Positions 22,850 through 35,200 of a stretch of 64,000 nt of DNA are shown piece by piece. The notes under the pieces were generated by a model, which was given only the letters and a program-made list of their open reading frames with translations, had not been told where the DNA came from and searched no databases. Numbering within the stretch: the first letter of the stretch is position 1; each line of letters opens with the position of its first letter. The DNA is from Cladorhizidae sp. MBARI D1340-BT2. Taxonomy: Eukaryota > Porifera > Demospongiae > Poecilosclerida > Cladorhizidae. The translations under genes were made by a program, and so were the position numbers. The DNA lies in NCBI GenBank assembly GCA_028752905.1, contig JAQNBH010000008.1:1751351-1815350 (forward strand), in the 5' to 3' direction.

Positions 22850-23935
22850 TGACATCATCCTTCAGATATGCTGCAAACTGATCTTTCACAACAGCATTGA
22901 AGAGCTCATTCAAAATTCTCTCATAAATATCATTGATATAAGTGAGTGAGGGGTTGGAGGTAATGGGTGTTCGTCATTCAATTATCTCAGGATGTTTTGT
23001 ACCTTCACATCATTTTCCCTAGCGAGAACTTTGAGACTGTTATATCTACATCTCAGTCTAGTCTAGTGAAGTGTGCCAACCTTGAGATTCTGGATATAGT
23101 CTTCACTCCAAAGGTTGTAGCTGTTCTGGTGGGACCACAACAGGACCATTGAATATCTTGGCTCTCACTGGAGGGAGTCTTTAATAAAAATATTCATCTC
23201 TAAGCATTCAAGGAGAATGCATGTCACTTTTATGTTATCTTCATCAGAAAGGAATGAGAGAGCAGATTGGTTTTCATAGCAAAATAATTCCTCAAAGTCC
23301 CCCTTTCATCGCTGGCTTGCAATTTATAAACCTTGAAAATAAGGCATGGCTATTTTTCAACTCAGACAGCTTTCCCATGATCTTGCTTTTCTCTGTACCT
23401 GGTCTTCTGAACAGGGCAATTTGTTCCGCAGAGCTGCGGCTTTCATTAGCCTGTTCTGAGGCATCCCTCAATGTAAAAATCATATTGGGATTTTCGAAGG
23501 TACTCTACTATACTGATGACCTTTTCTGGCATAACAACCTTTAATAGAAATTCAGTAAGTCTTTGCTAGTCCATGAATGGGTAACCCAACTGTTTCAAAA
23601 TCATAACTAGCGAGCATACATCCTCAGCAAACTGCTCTTGGATGCATTGGTCTGTTTGCTGTTGGGGATGATTTGCTTTTTAAACCAAAACTATCATCAA
23701 AGTCAGACACCATCCACACAATTTCAGGACCAGTTACAATACATCTGCATAATGCTCCAAGATGTTCTGTCCCACCATCACTTTTAACCATTCATTGATC
23801 TGTTCATAAGCTTGGTCCAGAGAAATAGCAGAGAATGGTTGAGTTGTTTTCTTGGCTGTTAAAGAACCTCTGTAAAATTCAGAACGATCATCTGGGAATT
23901 TTTCTTCTAATGCATGAATATGGGTGGGCAACCAT
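22850..23935 (-). pseudogene. Broken copy of a repeated gene family of unknown function
   Basis: Reading from 23935 downward: FYRGSLTAKKTTQPFSAISL then DQAYEQINEWLK (23734-23931), a TGPEIVWMVSDFDDSFG-like segment in another frame (about 23680-23730), and ALFRRPGTEKSKIMGKLSEL with HALFSRFINCKPAMKGG (23292-23420). The order and motifs (FTV-K-T..FS.IA.DQAHEQ, then LF.RP, then LFSR.YIA.Q.R.G) match a family I know as very numerous, unnamed proteins in cnidarian and other marine invertebrate genomes. At least three frameshifts and stops break it. The family's function is unknown to me. Recognition is from memory, without a search. Confidence 0.6.
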
Positions 23936-25975
23936 CAGGCATAGCTAGTTCATATAGTCCAATACAAAAAAAAAACGGGATACCAACTGTGCCACTGATT
24001 CTCTGTATAAGTCAAATTTGGATTGTCGGATAGAGTGAACAAACTGTAACATGGTGAGCTCAAAGTCATACACCGATGACCAGTAGTGAAACTATGGGTT
24101 CTTTATTGACTCCAACGAACACTATCCTAGGAAACCCATAGACTTGTTCCTATCAATTCCTATTTTTTAATGCAAAATAGGATTTATAGAGCAATGCCCA
24201 TCACTTGATTAGCTTGCCTTGCCTTACTTCATGCAGCTAGCTGTGTCTCAGCTTGGGTCGATATATTCACCCATCCATTTCCATCTACTCAGGTGATCTT
24301 CTACTCCAACTGTATTTATTCTTGCATTGAAATACCCCATCTCAACTCCATTAAAGCCTTTCTCCATATTTCACAACACCCACCTGCATCACATCAAACA
24401 TACTTTCTGTCTCTGCTACACTCACATACTCTGGGTTAATGGACTAGTCCTACCTTTTTCTTCCAACTACTTCCCTACTCCACCCATTCCAAACTGCCTC
24501 TTAAACTTCTTACACTAGACTTCAAAACACGTCTGAAGTAGCCATTGGTAATGGTCATGATTTTCTGCAATACAAATCTTTTTCAGCCTTATATTATTCT
24601 AATAGTCACCCCGGACAAACAATACTCACAAGACAAGGCAAAAGACGTTATATTTTAAAACAAGCTATACTGAAATCAATAAAAAACAGATACAAATCTA
24701 TTTTTGCAATCACAAACACCTTTATTATTTTAAAATCTTATATAATTAATGCACATAAAAACCAATATAATATCTTTCGATGCAATGAAAGGAATGTGGG
24801 AGCCAGATCCACTTCAATCTCAGTTGGTAAAATTTCTGATATTTTTCATTTAAGTGAAGATGTTTGGTTGCAGTGACTCTCACTAAATTGGGTTCTCATG
24901 ATTTTCCTAAATATTATCAAAAACTTTTTTAAAGGAAGAAAATTTATATGAACTCCATAATTATCTCAGGTACTTTTTTTATGAAGTGTGTGGCAGATAA
25001 TAAACTTTAGCACTTTCCACCTGTTCCCCCACTCTCCCTAACCCCTCCCCTAGAACACTTTAAAAAACCCACTATATATAAACCTGATGCTAGGATATAT
25101 TTTTCACCCTCACCCCCACACCTCTCACCATTTTGTCTTCTCCTAAAAAAATTTATGTAGGTCAGAAAGGCTTGATAATATTAAGGGCATTTTACCGTCC
25201 CTCTTTTTTGCTAACTGTTGTTAAGGGTAGGAAATTGGTTGCAGGTACTGAATATAAACCTCGGAGTTATTTATCTTTACTTAAATTTTTATTATTCCAC
25301 AAGTGATTGAAAGGTATATTAATATTTGTTAGAAGATATAAACCTCAGGTACTTTTTCATTCCTTCTCCATTTTTTGCAAACTGTTTTTAAGCATAGAAA
25401 TTTGCAAGCAAGGACTCGATACCTGGTGGTTAATTTCCCCTCTTTCTTCCCCATGTGGTTCTATATAAGAGGTTTGGAGGCAGATATGGTGAACTTTGGC
25501 TAATCTTTCATCCATTTTTTCACGTGACTTTAATGGTAGAAGTGGTAGAAGGGTTTTGTTGGGGACTACTACTAACAGCCTATTTATCCATTAATCTTTC
25601 TGCTTTTTTTGCCCAAGAACAGTAGATCAGTGGGCACTTGATACCAACCTCAGATAATTCTCCCCCTTATTCAAGTCAATTTTAAGTGTCCTGTGGCAAG
25701 AACTAGCTACCTACTTAGTCATTTTTGTTAAGTTACTACATGAAGGAGTGGATAAATCTGGAGGGTGGAAGTCCTTTTAACTCCTTACTAATGTGACCAA
25801 TCTTCCTAAGTAGAGTCTTTTGTTCAAGATAAACACAATACAGATATATTAATTATATATGACAACAATCATAGGGGCCAATCACTTTTCTATATTTGCA
25901 TATGTAGTGCTAGGTAATAAACAAGAGTGATGTACATTTGTCCACTAATATACAGAAGTTCACATTTCATGGCTA
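23936..25975. other. No gene seen; downstream of the receptor gene
   Basis: AT- and pyrimidine-rich DNA. It should contain the receptor's 3' UTR next to 25975, but I see no convincing AATAAA signal on the minus strand. Confidence 0.45.
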
Positions 25976-26257
25976 TTATGAAGCAACAGTCACAGGAGAT
26001 GGTCGTTCAATACCACTTGATGTATAACCTGTGGCTTCATAACAGACACCTGGCTCTCTGCCATGCTCGTCGGAGTCTGCGGGTATATCAGACAGCCATA
26101 GAGTATCCTCGTAATGGGAAGTTTGAAGGTCAGTACTGCAAAGGTCTTCAAGATGGAGTTGCTTTTCTTTCTTCAGGAAATCCAGAACAGTAACATCTGA
26201 TTTTAAACTTGTAGTATCGGTGCAATCCACTTTAACTATTTCTGCAACATTTAGTTC
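25976..26257 (-). CDS. Receptor exon 17: cytoplasmic tail and stop
   Basis: 282 nt, 93 residues plus TAA. Starts ELNVAEIVKVDCTDTTS and ends RPSPVTVAS. Acidic, with tyrosines in QTSHYEDTLW and GVCYEATGYTSSG, plausible SH2 docking sites after phosphorylation (inference). Acceptor TTTTTATTAG, preceded by a T-rich tract. Confidence 0.75.
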   Translation of the reverse strand, partial: ELNVAEIVKVDCTDTTSLKSDVTVLDFLKKEKQLHLEDLCSTDLQTSHYEDTLWLSDIPADSDEHGREPGVCYEATGYTSSGIERPSPVTVAS

Positions 26258-29200
26258 CTAATAAAAAATAATAATAATAGTGTTAGCAATTGTAGCAAAA
26301 TTGTGGCCATAATAACAACTGCCATTGAAACAACAACAAAAATAACACACAAATATTATTGTTTATTAATACTATCACTACTATTATTATTAATACTATT
26401 ATTATTATACAATTACTATTATATTATTATTATTACCATAATAATAATATTACTATTCTCAATGAACTCTCAGTTGCCATAATAACATTATAATAACCGT
26501 CTTAATAATAACTTGAAATTGTATTCTCTCGACTTTTCGACGAGATGCTCTAGTCTTCATCGGGAATAATTATTCCCAATGAATGCTATAGCAACATCAA
26601 GAGAATACAATTTGAAGTTGATTATTAAGAAGGTTATTATAATATTATTATAGTTGTTGTTCTTTTTCTTCTTCTTCTTCTTTTTCTTCTTTTTCTTCTT
26701 CTTCTTCTTCTTACTACTTATATTTATTAATGAAATTGCAGACAATGGCATGTATAAAAGTATGCACTGGATCACAACATATCTTGGGGAAATATTTGCA
26801 AAGAAAAAAATCTTATATTGAAATGTCAGATAATTTATCTAGCATGTGATGGCATATGTATATCTACATGGTTTAAGAAAATATTGAGTTATATTGTTGG
26901 CATGTATTTTATATTATCTTACCTTTCAACCTATTATCAAATATTGTCTCTGTGTGCATATATGTGTGTTTGTGTTTTGTGTGTGATGTGTTTGTGTGGT
27001 AGTGTGTGTGTGTGTGTGGTGGTGGTGTGGTGGTGGTGGTGTATGTGCATGGCATGTGTGTGTGTGTGTGTAGATGTGAACAGAAAATAAACTGTCCCAA
27101 ATATTATTACTTCCAGTATCTACATACTGTGGAAGTCTTTATATACCTTTAGGCTTTCATTTGAAATTCCATTCTCTGGTTAGTTTTGTGTTCTATGACC
27201 CAATACCAACAACTCAAATTTGATCACTTTCCATGATAATAAATTCAGCTTTTTAAAGAGAGATTGCCCAGTTAAAGAGTAAGTATGAGTGTTGTAGTTA
27301 TGTATTGAGCTGGAATTCTTCTTGCATTGTATAGTCCAAACTGGCACAACATCCTGTTTCATTCTCTTGAAAATCTTTGAAGCTAAGCTGTTTAAAATTT
27401 GAACTAGCTGCACACATTATCATATGATCTAAACTTTCTCAGATGTTGTTGTATACTATCTGCAAGTCATCTTCTTCAAATGTGGTGAATCTGTTGTGGG
27501 AAAGTGGCTCCATGTATTCAAGGCTGATCATGCTCGGCCTGATTCAATGATGACCATGAAACATATTTTAGTATCAAAAGAGAGCACACAGAGAGACATA
27601 TCTTTTGAGCTATATATTAAGTCCATACCATGAAGTTTGCAGAATCTACGGAGCTCTAAAGTTGTAACCACAAGTTTAAAAAAATTAAAAAATGCAATCG
27701 GCCCCCCTTATAATTAAAAAACACATTCTAATACTAAGTATTAGTATTAGAATGTGTAAAGTCCACCCTTTAGTATTAGAATGTGTAAAGTCCACCCTTA
27801 ATATACAAGTCATAAATTAGAGATTGTGTAGTCTGAGTGTAGTATTAGAACTACAGGGCTAAGCCAGTGCTCGCCCTAACCCTAGCCCACCCCTAACCAT
27901 ACCGTTAGACCTATCCCTATTAGAACCACAGGGCTAAGGCCAGTGCCAGGCCTAATCCCAGCTCCAGTGCTAACCATTACCTTAGCCCTATTCCTGCTTG
28001 GGGTGGTGTATTTATGAGTGGTAATATTTTTGTTTTTATCACAACAATGGAGATGAATTCTCTGCCTCCAAGCGAGTCATGTATCTGGATCGTTACTCTA
28101 TCTAGGCTAACCATAGGCTTTTTCTAGATCCTCTCTTCATATATTCTCTTCATTCAACACCAAAACACAATACCTAGGGCAGTGCAAACCTACACATATC
28201 CTTGATGAATGTGGCAGAATAAATTGCATGTACCATAAAAACTAATGAAAACTGGTGTAATAGGATGCAGATCCTCCTAATTAACTTCAGACCTTCGTAT
28301 GTTTTAAAATGAATTGTTCCTTGGTACATACAGTACTTATTTCACTGAATCTGGTAAAAGGGTCATCAAATGGGTTAAGTTTTTGGCAGTGACCTTTAAA
28401 AATCATTCCTTCTGCCTACCAAGTTTGTGTTTTCAATGACTAATTCATGCCCTTGAAACTGTAAAATGCTTCTTTGGTGCATACCAAATCTGCCCATCAA
28501 ATTTTTAATTTTTAAAAATACTTTTATTCAACATAAGGGCAAAAAAATACCTCAACTTTAGTTCACTGTGGCCTTGACCAGGTCTTGAAATTGAACTTCG
28601 AAAATTAAATCAATTGTTTATTGGCACATACTTAACCTGTGAACCCAGTTTAGCAAAGGTCTGTTTAAGGTAGTTTTGGGATATTTTGTTATGATTGTCA
28701 ATATTACAAGTCAAGGCAGTGTAGTGGAAGGTACCGAGAATCTCAACAATTTTATTGAATGTTGCCTTTTTTTGCTTTTCTGCCTCATTCCTACTAGCTA
28801 ATCAGCTATTTACTTATGAATATCCAAAAAATAGTGTATGAGTAGAGCCAAAAAAGGGGGTGGGGGGAGAATGCATAGACTAAAGTTGTACACACACTGC
28901 TAAACATTTCATCACACCATGAAGAAAATATTTAAAGCATAAGAACTCACTCCAGTTAAGCCACTTGTCAGGCCATGGTTATACCAGTTCTATATAAAAA
29001 AAAGAAGGAAAGAATTATTCCAACAAGTATTTTTAAACAAGACCTTGATTTTTCTGACTTAATTTGTGGGAAATGACTTATTGCTAAAATTACTTTTTAA
29101 ATCTGCAGTGTTATAAAAAATAAAGATATTTCTTCTGTATTTCCCCCCCCTGCTGGAACTATTATAAGATTTAAAAAAATAAATGTCTAGAACTTGCAGG

Positions 29201-32200
29201 ATATATAAATCAGACATCATGAATATCATTACAGCTTTTTCTATTATTATCTCTGCTATATATGTGTTTTTTTAAACAAAAGTGGCTAAAGTAAAATTAT
29301 TCTCTGGCATAAGTATTATAACCTATTAAATGATATTTGAAATAATACCTGTCAAATTTGTTAGAATATGTGACATTACAATCAGAGTTTCTGCTGTAGA
29401 TGTTTATTAAGTGCACTGGGCAATGTGCTTTTATAAGAGCTGACCACTCTTTCTTCCCTATGCAATTTTCATATATAGCACATATGCATATCTACTAGGG
29501 AACACATATAAATTCTATCTCATCCACTACAGTCACATGAACACAGATTCCAATCAGCAAGAGAAATAGTCACACAACATGTGTTAACTAACTTGTGAAG
29601 GATAAATACAACTAATAGTGAAGCATCACTTTGTAATGGGCTGTGCTCAACAACCAGCTTTTATGGTAGCATCATGAGAGTTAATAACACTTACATTTCG
29701 CTTGCTCCTTTTCCTATAACATACCAGCATCATAATCATTATGGCAATGAATGCAACTGCAGCAGTAGCTGTGCATAGACTGAGCACAATCATATACATT
29801 CTATATGCACCTGTGTGGGTTAAATAGCAGCAGCAGTCAAACTATATTGGAAACAACAATAAAATACTTACTACTTTCTATGCTTGTTGTGTTAAACTGA
29901 GACAATTCTGAAGTAGTATCTATAGAAACATAAACACATGACATTTTTTCCTTCTGCAATAATCAATGCAGTAATGAACAACAATGTACACACTCTTCGT
30001 GGGGCATTCACATTTACGACAAGTGTACAAGATTTCTGAGGTCATGTTTGCATTGCATTGCATGCCAGTTGCGAATCAACTTTAATAAAACGAGTGACTT
30101 CTGCTGATTCGATCAAACTTTCTACTCTCCCATATCATACTTGCCACCATGGCTTCAGAGTATATAGATATTTTCCAACACTTTCTATCTCCAGAACACC
30201 ACAAGAAAAATGCTTGCTCTTTATCTGGTTATCCCACACACCACAATGTAGCAGACCACAACTCTTGACCTGTTAAGGTTTTATTCCAGCATGCACATTG
30301 CAGCATTGGACCAATCAGAATGCTAGATCTAGCATAAGGTAATGCTATGTTGGTTGCTAATCCTCTGCTAAACATTATGGCAAGTGTGGATAAATGGTAT
30401 TCTCCTTGGAGCTGTGAGGAGTTTTTTCTTCCCTGAGGTCAGGTGTCTGCTAAATATTGCAGGGACATTAAGTGGAAGAAGAATGCCTGGAAGAAAGTGG
30501 TAAGTCAGGTTAAAAGATTTCTATAGCTAGTTGTTTGCGAGTGGATGTAGTCAGATAGTGCTAGTTTAGTGGCCAACTCTAGCTTAATAGTTGAGGCTAC
30601 TGTCCTCATAAAAATGTAGCTAGTTAGTAGCTTATCAGCTAGTGAGGTAGTATTCTATGTGTAGTTTATATCAGAAGCAAATTATTGTCTACAAGCATCA
30701 TAATATATATACTCAAGCTGAAGCTGCTGCCATTACTGCTAGTGTCAAGGTCAAAGCTGAAAAGTGTTCATGTAAGATTATATTAACCCCATGTCCACAG
30801 AATATATTAACCCTGTCTTAATGAATGAAACTACAGCAATAGCTGTAAATAGATGACTCAGCACAATCACATATATTCTACTTGGGCTAAAGAGCAGCAG
30901 CAGTCAAATTAATTCGAACCGATCATAGAGTACTTACTTTCTGTGCTTGTTATAGTGTTAAACTGAGGCAATTCTGAAGTGGTATCTGTAGAACATGAAC
31001 ACAAGACATTTTTTGGCAATAACCAATAAACCATTATAATAATGAACAGCATGTTCACACTTCGTGGAGCATTCACTTTTTCAACAAAACTTACTTAGAA
31101 GTCCAAGATTTCTGGTGGTCATGTTTGCATTGCATTGCATGCCTGCTGTGAATCAACTTCTATAAAACAAGTGACCTTTACTGACTAGAGATGAAACTTA
31201 CTACTCTCCCTTATCATACTTGCCACCATTGCTTCAGAGTAGATATTTTCCATCACTTTCTATTCCAGAACACCTCAAGAAAAGTGCTTGCTCTTTATCT
31301 GCTTATCCCACAAACCACAGTGTAGCACACCACAACTCTTGACTTGCTCAAGTTTTATTCGAGCATGCTCATTGCAACATTAGACCAATCAGAATGTTAT
31401 ACCTAGCATAAGGTAATGCTCTGTCGGTTGCTTATCCTCTGCTAAACTGAGCTGTGATGACTACCCTTTGTTCAGATGTCTTTAATCAATACAGGGAGAT
31501 GTAAACAAAGGAGAATTCCTGGAAGCAGGTGGTAAGTCAGGTAAAAAAATTCTATAGGTAGTTGTTTGCAAAAAGATATAGTCAGGTAGTACTAGTTTTG
31601 TTATCAGCTCTAGTCTAAATACTTTGGTAACTGTTGCAACTAGTAGCTTAATAGTTGTGTCTACTGTACTCATAGCAAGGTAGCTAGTTAGTAGTTTAGT
31701 AGCTAGTGATCCGAAATTCTATGATTGTGTATATAGTTTATATCAGAAGCAAATTTTTGTCCACAAGCAGAATTATGTACTCAAGCTGAAGCTGCTGTCA
31801 TCTGCCATTACTGCTAGTTTCAAGGTCAACGCTGAGAAATGTTCAAGTTAAATTATAATATCACCATGCAATGCAACACAAGGCTTGTCCAGCAGAATAT
31901 ATTAAACCTGTCTTAATGAATGTCACTGCAGCACAGCTATAAATAGACAATCACATAGCAGCAGCAGTCAAACTATAATTATTGGAACCGGTATTAAAAT
32001 ACACACTTTCTATGCTTGTTGTAGTGTTAAACTGAGGCAATTCTGAAGTGGTATCTGTGGAAACAAGAACACAAGAAATAATAATTCATTATAATAATGA
32101 CATCCACTTTTTCAACAAAACATCTTAGAAATCCACGATTTCTGGTGGTCATGTTTGCATTGCATTGCATGCCTTTTTAATCAACTGCAATAAAACAAGT

Positions 32201-35200
32201 GACCTTTACTGATTAGAGATGAAACTTTATACTCTCCCATGTCAAACTTGCCATGGCTTCAGAGTAATCACTTTCTATCTCCAGAACACGACAACAAAAG
32301 TTTGCTTTTTAAGTGCTTACCCCAGTGTAGTACACCACAACTTTTGATTTTATTCCAGTATGCACATTGCAAGATTGGACCAATCAGAATGCTAGATCTA
32401 CCATAAGGTAAAGTGCACTGTCAGTTTCTTATCCTCTGCTAAACAATATGGCAAATGAGCTGTGTGGAATTTTGTCCACCCTTTGATCAACTAAATCATA
32501 CATGGACATTGAAGAATGCCTCGAAGAGAGTGGTAAGTCAGGCAACTTTTTTTCTGTAGGTAGTTGTTTGCAAGTAGACGAACTCAGATAGCACTAGTTT
32601 TGTTGCCAGGTCTAGCCTAAATACTTTGGTAACTGTTGCAACTAGTAGCTTGATAGTTGTGGCTACTGTCCTCATAGCAATGTAGCTAGTTAGTAGCTCA
32701 GTAGCAAGTCAGATAGTATTCCAGGTGTAGTTTATATTAGAAGAAAGTTCTTGTCCACAAGCACCATAATGCATCTGCTCAAGCTGAAGCTGCCCTCATT
32801 GCTGCTAGTGTCAAGTTCAAAGCTGGAAAATGTCCATGAAAATTATATTATCACCATACAATGCAACACTAGGCTTGTCCAGCAGCATTGTTTTGATATT
32901 GGATCAACTAATGACAGGGATTTAAAAAATAGTTTAAGGCTCCAAAGTGAAAAATAATGATACTGCTATATAAAAGTTCATTAATATGCAATAATCTTTC
33001 ATATTTGCTAATGACCCACCATGGTAATTCATTATGAAGATATATATTTGGATGTTTATTAAGCAAGCAAGCAAGCAGGCAATATATAAATATATAAATA
33101 AACAAACAAACAAATAAATCAAAGGAGCAGATAAATAGCTGAGGGTCTACTTCAACATGGCAATAGTCGAGTGTAATAGTTGTTTATAGCCATGTTATAG
33201 CATTTACCATATTCTTCCAAGCTGTCTGTCATTGTCTCATTTTGAAGTACAGGCTGAGTAACTGCATATGCATAAGTAAGATCACAATTGCAATAGAATA
33301 TGAAGCTAAACATTGTAAATGGACTAAGAGTTTCATATTTCTCCTTCCCCTTTAAAGAGTAGCCACTTGCTTTGTGATACAAAATATTAGTTTAACCCTA
33401 GCTCTACATGTACTGTCATGTTAATTTGGATATACTCCTACCTATAGTTCATGCTAATTGCCTACATGTATTGTCATGCTAGTTGGTGTGTTGTCCTACC
33501 CGTACTGCCATGCTAGTTGATGTGTAGTCATACCTGTACTTCCATGCTAGTAGGTGTGTAATCCTCATGCTAGTTGGTGTGTTATCATACCTGTACTGCC
33601 ATGTTAGTTTGTGTGTTATCATACCTGTACTGCCATGCTAGTTGGTGTGTAGTCCTCATGCTAGTTGGTGTGTAATCCTACCTGTACTGCCATGCTGGTT
33701 GGTGTGTATTCCTACCTGTACTGCCATGTTAGTTTGTGTGTTATCATACCTGTACTGCCATGCTAGTTGGTGTGTAGTCCTCATGCTGGTTGGTGTGTAG
33801 TAGTGCTACCTGTACTGCCATGCTAGTTGATGTGTAGTTGTACCTGACTGCCATGCTAGTTGGTGTGTAGTCCTCATGCTAGTTGTTTTGTTATCATACC
33901 TGTACTGCCATGCTAGCTGGTGTGTTATCATACCTGTACTGGCATGCTTGCTGGTGTGTTATCATACCTGTACTGCCATGCTAGCTGGTGTGTTATCATA
34001 CCTGTACTGCCATGCTAGCTGGTGTGTTATCATACCTGCCATGCTAGCTGGTGTGTTATATCATACCTGTACTGGCATGCTAGCTGTTGTGTTATCATAC
34101 CTGTACTGGCATGCTAGCTGGTGTGTTATCATACCTATAGTACCATGCTAGCTGGTGTGTTATCATACCTGTACTGGTATGCTAGTTTCTATTCAAAAAG
34201 TTCTGGTGATCATAATAGCTTTTTCACAGGCTACAAAGACAAAAAATATCCACTGTTTACATCTCTCCAGACTTTTTAAATTTATTATATCGCTCCATCC
34301 AAACTGAAGCTAGAATTCTGACAACCAAAAATATTACATTTAACAAATCCACTTACAGAATACTCCTTCTAAAGCACATTGAAGATCATAGGTAGAATTT
34401 CCAGAACTTTCCCTTATTTCCATAGTAAATGAACACACATTGAAGTTTGCAGATCCATTATTAATGTTTAACTCAGATGTCGGTGACGAAACCTCTATGT
34501 CATAAATGACGAACTATGAAGGAAAAATACATTGATTAAAGCAATACAATGGTATTGAATTTGCTAATATGATGTTTTTATTATTTTACACATTAATCTG
34601 AGCCTAGACCTTGCAAATAACAATAAGAAACAAGATAAAGCCAAGTAATTTTTTTAAAGAAGATCTATGTTTATAGCTATATACTTACTTCTGCATCGAA
34701 GTTATCCTTCAAACAGTTTCCTTCCATGTGAATACCAATAGAGTTGTCATCAAATGATTTCCAAGAAATGTGAAGTATTATTCCAGTTTCTCCACAAGTC
34801 ACATTTAATCTGGTATCTGGAAATAAACAACGATGACTCTGGTTAAAGTGGAGAGCTCATAATTTGATCAAGGCAGAAAATAGGGTCCCACAGACTTTAC
34901 AGATGGTTAAGAGTGAGAATGGCAGGACTAGGGGAATGAAAAGTACCGCCCACAAACCATGTAGGTGATACACTATTGAAGTCTGTTCACAAGTGACGCC
35001 ATTTTGGCACATATTATTGCTTCCTTTTTCAAAACCATTTTCCTTTTCAAACTTTGCCTTTTTAGCTCCTCCTTTTTGTTTCTTCTTTGCACTCCTTTCA
35101 TCTAATTTGCAACATTTAGTTTGGAGATTTCAGAACCATGGATCCATTGACACACATGCGTGAACAATGCGGCGAGCAATTTTGTAACAAATTACCATAA

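Larger units (their letters stand above)
29735..32900 (-). repeat. Tandem triplication, about 1.07-kb unit, carrying the stalk exon
   Basis: Stalk exons start 1066 and 1069 bp apart (29872, 30938, 32007). Matching landmarks recur in every unit: GCATTGCATTGCATGCC, AAAACAAGTGACCTTTACTG, GGACCAATCAGAATG, the GGTAAGTCAGG segment and CTTGTCCA. Units 2 and 3 also keep a decayed fragment of the transmembrane exon (around 30827-30890 and 31920-31955), so the original duplication included part of that exon. Confidence 0.88.

Noticed and set aside
26557..26775. Poly-Lys protein on the minus strand
   Set aside because: Reading of the CTT tract next to the foldback element.
33876..34151. Repeat protein with YLYCHASWCVIIP units
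   Set aside because: Plus-strand reading of an intronic minisatellite, antisense to the receptor gene.
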